Below are positions 56,942 through 64,000 of a stretch of DNA of 64,000 nt, one piece after another. Positions within the stretch are counted from its first letter, which is position 1. Every line of letters begins with the position of its first letter. This DNA comes from an uncultured Aquimarina sp. (GTDB taxonomy: Bacteria > Bacteroidota > Bacteroidia > Flavobacteriales > Flavobacteriaceae). The notes beneath the pieces are model-generated. The model did no database searches and was not told where the DNA came from. It saw only the letters and a program-made list of their open reading frames with translations. A program made the translations under genes and the position numbers. The stretch lies in contig CANMLG010000031.1 of NCBI GenBank assembly GCA_947498765.1, positions 40,009 through 104,008 of the forward strand, read 5' to 3'.

Positions 56942-59900
56942 TTAAAAAGTTGCCTTAACTCCAAACCTAAATGATCGCGCTCTGGGGTAGGCGTCAAAAT
57001 CTATTCCAGGGGCCAAGGCATTATTCCCTACACTTACATCTGGATCATAGCCCGAATAGTTACTCCAAACGTAAATATTATCTATGGCTCCATATATTCT
57101 TAATTGGCTTAATGACAAGGATTTTACTAATTTCGAATTCAAACTATACCCTAATGAAATGTTTGCTAAACGCAAATAAGATCCATCTTCCACATAAGTG
57201 TCATCTGACACAATGTTATTAGAGCCTTGAACATCAATTAACCCATTAATACTAGGCACATTTGTGTTTATGTTTGAAGGAGAAAATCTATCGTTTATAA
57301 TGGCTAACTTATTATTATTAGGCAGGTGGCTACGCGTTCCTAAAAATCTATTTTTATTATAAATATCGTTTCCGTAAGACCAATTCATTACAAATGAAAA
57401 ATCGAAATTTTTATAGTTAAATGTATTAGTCAATCCACCAAAATGATCAGCTTGAGTCCGCGCTATAATAGTACGGTCATTCTCATTATCTACAACTCCA
57501 TCACCATCTTGATCTTTATACTTACGTAAACCTGGTCTGTAGCTAGTTACTCCACTAATTCGGGCAACACCTGGCTTTAGTGTGAATGAAGAGGAACTTG
57601 TATCACCATTTTGAACACGTGCCGCGTTACGCACACTGGCAATATCTGCATCAGAATTTGCATTTGCGGTACCTCCTTGCAAATACAAACTGGCTGCTTC
57701 GGCATCGGTTAACCCATCAAATTCAACAAAATCACTATAACGGTATATTCCATCGGATTGATACCCAAAATAGGTCCCAATTTCTTCCCCAGGTCTAATT
57801 AATAAATCTTGATTTACACGTTGCTCAAATGGAGCATTTAATATAAATTGATCATTATTACTTCCTAAATTTTCAATCTTATTTTTACTAAATGTGATAT
57901 TAAAGTTCGTATTCCACGAAAAATCTTTTGCTTTTAGTACTGTAGCATTTAGTGAAAGCTCCAATCCTTTGTTTCTAATTTCGCCCAAATTGGTAAAAAA
58001 TCCAGAAACACGTTGCCCCGACACATTGATAAATAACCCTAAATCGGATGAAGTTGGAAGAAAATACAACAAATCACGTGTTGCTTTTTCAAAATAACTC
58101 GCTTCAATATTTACCCTGTTATTAAATAAGCCTATTTGAGTTCCTAAATCAATAGATTCTGTAGTTTCCCAAGTAAGCGCCCTATTACTTAATCGAGTAA
58201 CTACGCCTCCATTTACTGGATTAATGCTTACTGCCTCTCGAGCTATTCCAAAAGGAATACGATCATTACCCGTAATACCATAACTTGCTTTAAATTCTAA
58301 ATTACTTACTACTGGTGCTAATGGTTTTAAAAACTCTTCTTTAGATGCTATCCATTTCCCTCCAAGTGCATAAAAATATCCCGTTTGGCTTCCTGGTAAA
58401 AATCGAGATGACTTATCTACTCTTACGGTAGAGTTCAAAAAGTATTTCCATTTATAATTATATCTAGCTCTAAAAAAACCAGACTTTAATGTACTGTTAT
58501 TTATTCCACTCGATGTTTGATCTGGTGTACCCTCTCCTAAATTATCCACATTCACCGAATTTGTACTAAATTCAATAGTCCTTGAACCTCTAAACTCAAA
58601 AGTATTAAACCATTGGTTAGCACCTAATTCTGTCGTAAAATTATGTTGTCCAATCTTAAAATCGTATTGTAGTTTATTTTCATTTACTAGAGTAAAACCT
58701 TGATTATTACTTGTAAAAGCAATTCCGTTAGAAAATCTTCCAAAACCAAAATCCCTATTAAAAAAAGCTTTTCCACTATTAATAAAAAAGCGTCCTCCTA
58801 GACTAGTTGTTAACTTTAATTTAGGTAAAATTTCATAAGTCAACCGTGTATTAAATCTACCACTTGTAGCAGTTTGCACATTTGTATTGTCCGAAATTAA
58901 TCGATTAGGGTTAGGTACAATTCTACCATCAATTTCTTCAATCAATCCAGATTCTTCACTAATTACTATATTAATATCTTCTCCACTATCTCTATCTCTA
59001 AACCTGATATCTGTTCTTCCTTGTACGGGTTGAGCTATGGCTAAATTTGTAATAATACCACTACGTTGTGTCCCTGTACTTCCTTCACTTGCAGCCGTAA
59101 CAACTCCATTTCGTTTTACAAATGCTGCATTTAAGTCTATATCAAATTTTAATTTGTCATTTACTGTACTCGAGCTTCTTAGGTTTACAGCATGTCTTTC
59201 AAAATCGGATTGCTTGATTACTCCTTCTTGATTAGTATAACTATAATTACCTGCATACGTAAATTTATCAGTACCTCCTTGTACATTTAAAGAATACTTT
59301 CTTAACTGTGCATCTCTAAAAATTTGATCTCTCCAATCATTTACCACCAACCTAGGATCATCAAACCTAAGTGTATTACCAGCATTGTCTCTATAAATTA
59401 ATGCAGTAGCATTAAAATTACCTCTATCATTTAGCACATATGGATTAGCATCATTATAAAAATTTATATATTCCTGCGGACTCAAAAAATCAACATGCCT
59501 TCCTATACGTTGTATACCTACTATAGATTCAAAACTCAGTTTAGGTTTATCCTTTGTACCCGACTTTGTTGTAATTAAAACCACTCCATTAGCTCCACGT
59601 GTTCCGTATACAGCTGTTGCCGAAGCATCTTTTAATATGGTAATTGACTCAATTGTAGAAGGATCTAAATCAGCCAACGGACTTGAAAAACTATTTCCTA
59701 AACCTACACTGGTACCAATAGAGTTACCACCCCCTTCTGTTATAATAGGCTGACCATCTATTACATATAAAGGATCCGCGTTAGCTAAAAGCGATGTTGT
59801 TCCTCTTACTCTAACCTTCAACCCTGATCCTGGTCCTCCTTCAGAAGAAATTACTTGTACTCCAGGAGCTTTCGCCTGTAATGCCTGCTCAAATGAAACA

Positions 59901-60319
59901 GCTTGTACTTTATCAATATCTTCTGATTTTAATGACACAACAGCCCCTGTTAATTCTTCTTTTTTCGAAGTACCATAACCAATTACAATTACCTCATCTA
60001 ATTGATTTACATCTTCAATTAAATTGACATTGATGTTTTTATTTTCTTTTACTTTTACTTCTAGATTTTCGTAACCTATATAGGAAAACTTTAAAATATC
60101 ACCTTGGTTTGCATTAATGAGATATTGGCCATCAAAATCAGTTACCACTCCTTTATTTGTTCCTTTAATAATAATTGAAACTCCTGGCAAGGGAATATCA
60201 TCGCTAGAAACTACTCCCTGAATTGTTATTGATTGTGCCTGGACAATACCATAACTCAACAACAAAAATAGTAACCCTAAAAATCGAGATTCCTTTGTAC
60301 TATGTAGACTTTTAATCAT
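56942..60319 (-). CDS. SusC/RagA family TonB-linked outer membrane protein
   Basis: CarboxypepD-like N-terminus 'GVVSSDDIPLPGVSIIIKGTNKGVVTDFDGQY', 'DEVIVIGYGTSKKEELTGAV', 'LYVIDGQPI', 'DASATAVYGTRGANGVVLITTKSG'. Confidence 0.96.
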   Translation of the reverse strand: MIKSLHSTKESRFLGLLFLLLSYGIVQAQSITIQGVVSSDDIPLPGVSIIIKGTNKGVVTDFDGQYLINANQGDILKFSYIGYENLEVKVKENKNINVNLIEDVNQLDEVIVIGYGTSKKEELTGAVVSLKSEDIDKVQAVSFEQALQAKAPGVQVISSEGGPGSGLKVRVRGTTSLLANADPLYVIDGQPIITEGGGNSIGTSVGLGNSFSSPLADLDPSTIESITILKDASATAVYGTRGANGVVLITTKSGTKDKPKLSFESIVGIQRIGRHVDFLSPQEYINFYNDANPYVLNDRGNFNATALIYRDNAGNTLRFDDPRLVVNDWRDQIFRDAQLRKYSLNVQGGTDKFTYAGNYSYTNQEGVIKQSDFERHAVNLRSSSTVNDKLKFDIDLNAAFVKRNGVVTAASEGSTGTQRSGIITNLAIAQPVQGRTDIRFRDRDSGEDINIVISEESGLIEEIDGRIVPNPNRLISDNTNVQTATSGRFNTRLTYEILPKLKLTTSLGGRFFINSGKAFFNRDFGFGRFSNGIAFTSNNQGFTLVNENKLQYDFKIGQHNFTTELGANQWFNTFEFRGSRTIEFSTNSVNVDNLGEGTPDQTSSGINNSTLKSGFFRARYNYKWKYFLNSTVRVDKSSRFLPGSQTGYFYALGGKWIASKEEFLKPLAPVVSNLEFKASYGITGNDRIPFGIAREAVSINPVNGGVVTRLSNRALTWETTESIDLGTQIGLFNNRVNIEASYFEKATRDLLYFLPTSSDLGLFINVSGQRVSGFFTNLGEIRNKGLELSLNATVLKAKDFSWNTNFNITFSKNKIENLGSNNDQFILNAPFEQRVNQDLLIRPGEEIGTYFGYQSDGIYRYSDFVEFDGLTDAEAASLYLQGGTANANSDADIASVRNAARVQNGDTSSSSFTLKPGVARISGVTSYRPGLRKYKDQDGDGVVDNENDRTIIARTQADHFGGLTNTFNYKNFDFSFVMNWSYGNDIYNKNRFLGTRSHLPNNNKLAIINDRFSPSNINTNVPSINGLIDVQGSNNIVSDDTYVEDGSYLRLANISLGYSLNSKLVKSLSLSQLRIYGAIDNIYVWSNYSGYDPDVSVGNNALAPGIDFDAYPRARSFRFGVKATF

Positions 60320-60716
60320 TGGCTTGTTTAGCTTTTAACATTTTTTTAAAATTAAAAAACACTAACAAACTAATGACTTACAGATGTTTATATAGATACT
60401 TCAAATGTTCAAAAGACCAACTATTAGAATTCTTTATTGAAAAAGGTTTTTTTAAACATTTGTTGCAAACAGAAAAATCTTACAAAAAAGAGAATATAAA
60501 ACAATTGATGAGCTTGTATATAGCACAAACATTACAAATAAAGCTATTATTAAAAATCAAATAAAAATCCATATATAAAACAAATGATTCATTTTTTTTA
60601 CAAAAAAAATAGCATTTACACAAAAAAACCCACAACACAATACAAAAATCAGCGATAACGATATATTAATATTGTTACTTTTCTTTAGTTTTTTTTTAAA
60701 GGAAGAATGGATGGAA

Positions 60717-61274
60717 TTACTTTATTAATTCAACATCAACTATAACCTCAACTGCTTCTGCAATTTTATAGAACATTAATGAAGGTATTTTGATATTAAA
60801 ATCTTGTAGCAATAACTTAAAGCGAGATATTAACTTATAGCCACCTTCCTTTTTCATCAATGTTATAGGAATAGTAAGTTCTTTTTCAATTCCATGAATT
60901 ACAAAAACTCCTTGGACATCAAACAATGCATCTCCTTTAAGATCTAAATCATCTATTTTAGCTTTAAAACTTGCTGTCGGATATTGATCACTTTCCATAT
61001 AATTTTCATTAAAATGCTCTTGCATTAATGAATTTGGAAAAATAAAATCCTCTATTTGCAATAAACCAACTATAGCCCCATCACTTAGTCTTAAAACAGT
61101 TTTTAATTTTTTGTTTTTTGCGTGTATAGGCTCTAACGCAGTTTTTGCTGCATTAAATATAATAGTACCAGAATCTGTTTTGTAAATTTCCTGTGCAAAA
61201 AGTGTAGAAATGTTTACAGAAAGAAATACAAAAATAAATAGAAAACCCAGTTTGTTATTTTTCCAATTTACCAT
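60717..61274 (-). CDS. YceI family protein
   Basis: Signal peptide; 'MESDQYPTASFKAKIDDLDLKGDALFDVQGVFVIHGIEKELTIPITL'. Start at MVNWKN chosen. Confidence 0.88.
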   Translation of the reverse strand: MVNWKNNKLGFLFIFVFLSVNISTLFAQEIYKTDSGTIIFNAAKTALEPIHAKNKKLKTVLRLSDGAIVGLLQIEDFIFPNSLMQEHFNENYMESDQYPTASFKAKIDDLDLKGDALFDVQGVFVIHGIEKELTIPITLMKKEGGYKLISRFKLLLQDFNIKIPSLMFYKIAEAVEVIVDVELIK

Positions 61275-61623
61275 CATCAATCCATTGTTCAAAGGCACTT
61301 ATAAATGAAGCTGATAATGCGCCTTCGGATGCTGGTGGCATCGTTCCATTACTCATTCGAGCTAACATACGATCAGCATTGGCATTTACTTGATCAAAAG
61401 TAACAAAAATAGCACTAGCTGGGGCGCCAAATCTAGGTGTTGTACCATGGCATTTAGAACATCTTCCTTCAATTAAAGTTGATATATCTTTTTCAAAAGT
61501 AAGGGGTACTTCCGAAACAGGCATTCCGCCATTATCAGGAACATCTTGTAAATCCTCCTCACTATCACCACTACAACTAATTAATAAAAAAGCACCTATA
61601 ATTGTATAACTCAGTAGTTTCAT
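61255..61623 (-). CDS. c-type cytochrome-like lipoprotein (single CxxCH)
   Basis: Lipobox 'LLISCSG', heme motif 'CSKCH', distal Met region 'SNGTMPP'. Internal start MKLLSYT chosen. Confidence 0.85.
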   Translation of the reverse strand: MKLLSYTIIGAFLLISCSGDSEEDLQDVPDNGGMPVSEVPLTFEKDISTLIEGRCSKCHGTTPRFGAPASAIFVTFDQVNANADRMLARMSNGTMPPASEGALSASFISAFEQWIDDGKLEK

Positions 61624-61689
61624 AGTATTTTGTATCAAAATGTTAAGTTTTAGTCAATAACGACGACTTATCCTTACAAACTAATTACT

Positions 61690-62577
61690 ATGAAATTTAT
61701 TGTATTTATACTATGCATCGCCATTAGTACACAGTCTTTTGCACAAGATGATCTTTTACAATCGTTAGAATCTTCCACCGATGTTTCAAAACAAACATCA
61801 ATTTTGTCAACATTCAAAAGTTATAAACTTATCAATTTTGAAACCACTAAACTTGTTCCTAAACAGCATTTAGATTTTATAATTGCGCATCGTTTTGGCA
61901 CTGTTAAAAATGGGATCGATGATCTTTTTGGTTTGGATCAAGCATCGACAAGGATACAGTTTATTTATGGATTAACTAAGGCTATAAATATTAGCTTTTC
62001 GCGAAGTAAATTTGGAAAAACTTATGATCTTGCTACTAAATACAGGCTAAAAGCTCAACAAAAAAATGGCTTCCCATTTAGTGTAGTAGGCTATAATCTA
62101 ATTGCTATTGACACCGAATTAGACAAGGAGCTATCTGTTCTGCCCAAGCTAGAATTTGAAAACCGCTTACGCTATGCCAATCAACTTATAGTATCGCATA
62201 AGTTTAGCTCCAAGCTTTCCCTGGAAGTAATTCCCACTTTTTTTTATGATGGACTGGTCAGAAACCCCAAACAAGACAATGCTCAATTTGCGATCGGTAT
62301 GGGAGGAAAATATCAATTAACAAAACGCTTTGGTATTATTATGGATTATGGTGCTCATCTGAATAGAGCCAGTAATTCAAGATTTAGAGATCCCTTATCA
62401 ATTGGTGTTGAAATAGAAACTGGAGGCCATGTTTTTCAGCTTCATTTTTCAAATGCACAAGGCATGTTTGAAAATGCTTTTTTAGCTAATGCTACTGGAG
62501 ATTGGAGTGACGGAGATTTCTTTTTTGGTTTTAATCTACATCGTGATTTTAATTTTAGTCGAAAATCAAAAAAATAA
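61690..62577 (+). CDS. DUF5777-like outer membrane beta-barrel protein
   Basis: Signal peptide; 'LVPKQHLDFIIAHRFGTVKNGIDDLFGLDQASTRIQFIYGLTKAINISFSRSKF...LHFSNAQGMFENAFL...FFFGFNLHRDFNFS'. Confidence 0.8.
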   Translation: MKFIVFILCIAISTQSFAQDDLLQSLESSTDVSKQTSILSTFKSYKLINFETTKLVPKQHLDFIIAHRFGTVKNGIDDLFGLDQASTRIQFIYGLTKAINISFSRSKFGKTYDLATKYRLKAQQKNGFPFSVVGYNLIAIDTELDKELSVLPKLEFENRLRYANQLIVSHKFSSKLSLEVIPTFFYDGLVRNPKQDNAQFAIGMGGKYQLTKRFGIIMDYGAHLNRASNSRFRDPLSIGVEIETGGHVFQLHFSNAQGMFENAFLANATGDWSDGDFFFGFNLHRDFNFSRKSKK

Positions 62578-62728
62578 CTATATCAACTTTAATCTACATT
62601 ACAAATTAAAACCTCGTTCTATAAATATAAAGTACAACCAATACAATACAATCTAACCTTTATATTTAAAGCAAAGTAAGCCGTAATCTGTTTTCTAACA
62701 CTCAAAAATAGCTTTAACTAGCCTTTAT

Positions 62729-63289
62729 TTAAATAACACGTTCAAACAATGCTTTTGCTGTAGCAATAGGCCATTTTTTTTTATGTATAAAACTTTCCGA
62801 TATAGCCCCTTCAAACATTATATAAAGTTGCTTTGAAAGCATTTTACACTCTCCTTCTATTAAATCTGATTTATTAACAGTAATTAATGTTTCTAAAAAA
62901 TTCAAGAAATTCTCTTTATGCTTTTGTATTGAAGACAATAACATATAATTCTCTTCAGGAATATCAGATAATATTTTAATACGAAAACAACCACCAAATT
63001 CTTGTGAATCATATAATGATTCTAAAAAATCAAAAACACTAATGATTCTTTTATTCCCCAAAGGCTTTGTTTCTAAAAAATTACTCAAATCCAATAAAAA
63101 TTTTTCGTTTTTCTGTGCTAAAAAAGCAATACAAATGGCTTCTTTAGATTCAAAATTTGCATGCAAATCCGTTTCCGTAACTTCTGCCTTTTCAATAATT
63201 TGATTAACGCAAGTTCCCGAATAACCGTTTTTATAAAACAGTTTCGAAGAAATTTCTAAAATATGTTGTTTTATCTCTAAGGGGTCCAT
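62729..63289 (-). CDS. TetR/AcrR family transcriptional regulator
   Basis: 'KQHILEISSKLFYKNGYSGTCVNQIIEKAEVTETDLHANFESKEAICIAFL'. Confidence 0.88.
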   Translation of the reverse strand: MDPLEIKQHILEISSKLFYKNGYSGTCVNQIIEKAEVTETDLHANFESKEAICIAFLAQKNEKFLLDLSNFLETKPLGNKRIISVFDFLESLYDSQEFGGCFRIKILSDIPEENYMLLSSIQKHKENFLNFLETLITVNKSDLIEGECKMLSKQLYIMFEGAISESFIHKKKWPIATAKALFERVI

Positions 63290-63473
63290 AATACTAATAT
63301 AAATAAAAAGCTATAAGAATTGTCTTTTAAAATTTACAAACATTACAGCTTTTTCTAAAATTAACATTATATCATAAATCAATATTTTATATAATTACAA
63401 TATAAAAAATAGCATTGTAGAATATACATTATGCAAACTAACTTAAAAAGTTATTTTTGTACAAAAATTTGAT

Positions 63474-63935
63474 ATGAGCACAAACAACCTTGAAAACGAA
63501 TTTTTTGGTATTGGCATTCAAAATGGTAAAACTCCAGAAAATTTAGGAGTACTTTGGCGAAGCGCTCAAAATATGGGTGCAAGTTTCATTTTTACTATTG
63601 GCAATCGCTATGCTAAACAAGCTTGCGACACCCATAATGCAGTTAAATCTATGCCTTATTACCATTACGACACTTTTGATGATTTTTTTAAAAATTTACC
63701 TAAAGGAGTACGTTTAGTTGGTGTAGAACTTGACGAAACTGCTAAAGATTTAGAAACTTTTAAGCACCCCAGACGATGCGCCTATTTACTAGGAGCCGAA
63801 GATCATGGACTTTCTAAAAAGGCTATTGAAAAATCTCATTTTTTAATCAAATTCAAATCAACACTAAGCCTTAATGTAGCTGTTGCAGGTAGTATCATCA
63901 TGTATGATAGAGGTATTGACAAAGTTAGATGTTAG
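63474..63935 (+). CDS. TrmH/SpoU family RNA methyltransferase
   Basis: 'GKTPENLGVLWRSAQNMGASFIFTIG', 'LLGAEDHGLSKKAIEKSHFLIKFKSTLSLNVAVAGSIIMYDR'. The last codons lie in the 7-bp repeat. Confidence 0.88.
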   Translation: MSTNNLENEFFGIGIQNGKTPENLGVLWRSAQNMGASFIFTIGNRYAKQACDTHNAVKSMPYYHYDTFDDFFKNLPKGVRLVGVELDETAKDLETFKHPRRCAYLLGAEDHGLSKKAIEKSHFLIKFKSTLSLNVAVAGSIIMYDRGIDKVRC

Positions 63936-64000
63936 ATGTTAGATGTTAGATGTTAGATGTTAGATGTTAGATGTTAGATGTTAGATGTTAGATGTTAGAT
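63924..64000. repeat. perfect 7-bp tandem repeat (GTTAGAT)n, at least 11 copies, continuing past window end
   Basis: Direct reading: 77 nt = 11 x GTTAGAT from 63924 to 64000. Confidence 0.97.

Noticed and set aside
60319-60564. 81-aa plus-strand ORF upstream of susC
   Set aside because: K/L/I-rich text in an AT-rich region with a TTG start and no recognizable family. The inner ATG version (63 aa) is also weak. Not called, but could be re-tested by conservation.
1-64000. CRISPR arrays, tRNA/rRNA genes, prophage or IS elements
   Set aside because: No regularly spaced repeats, no tRNA-like cloverleaf or CCA context noticed, and no transposase, integrase or phage structural protein in the ORF set.

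Overview
The window is a contiguous, AT-rich chromosomal segment from a member of the Bacteroidota, almost certainly Flavobacteriaceae. The support is T9SS sorting domains, GldH, SusC/SusD, and TTTG-N19-TAnnTTTG type promoters. I see no rRNA, tRNA, CRISPR array, prophage or intact transposon. Main blocks: (1) the end of an alpha-2-macroglobulin-like gene, a BLUF photoreceptor, and the tetrapyrrole operon hemA-C-D-E-F with a divergent AraC regulator; (2) a T9SS type B secreted protein, a serine hydrolase, an exonuclease and a double-NBD ABC ATPase; (3) scoA and scoB CoA-transferase genes split by a 1-Cys peroxiredoxin; (4) a beta-helix/beta-trefoil T9SS protein, PBP1A, gldH, ricT and trhO; (5) two tandem paralogous modular lipoproteins next to recA, with a third truncated paralog 25 kb away; (6) a housekeeping stretch including def, M14 peptidase, DinB, DUF2911, VOC, SDR and an amine oxidase; (7) an NosR/NapH-like polyferredoxin with an FAD oxidoreductase, and a mini-BamA; (8) an arsenosugar biosynthesis cluster (ArsM, ArsS, two arsenosugar-type glycosyltransferases, PNP, AhpD-like protein, DUF547); (9) a SusCD locus with a fasciclin lipoprotein and no CAZyme; (10) a YceI / c-type cytochrome lipoprotein / beta-barrel module; (11) a TrmH-like methyltransferase whose 3' end runs into a perfect 7-bp tandem repeat that leaves the window. 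The items most worth following up are the modular lipoprotein family, the arsenosugar locus and its intergenic structured element, the 7-bp repeat, a 52-aa unlisted small ORF, and a VOC gene that appears to need a non-canonical start codon. All family calls come from reading translations by eye; no searches were run.
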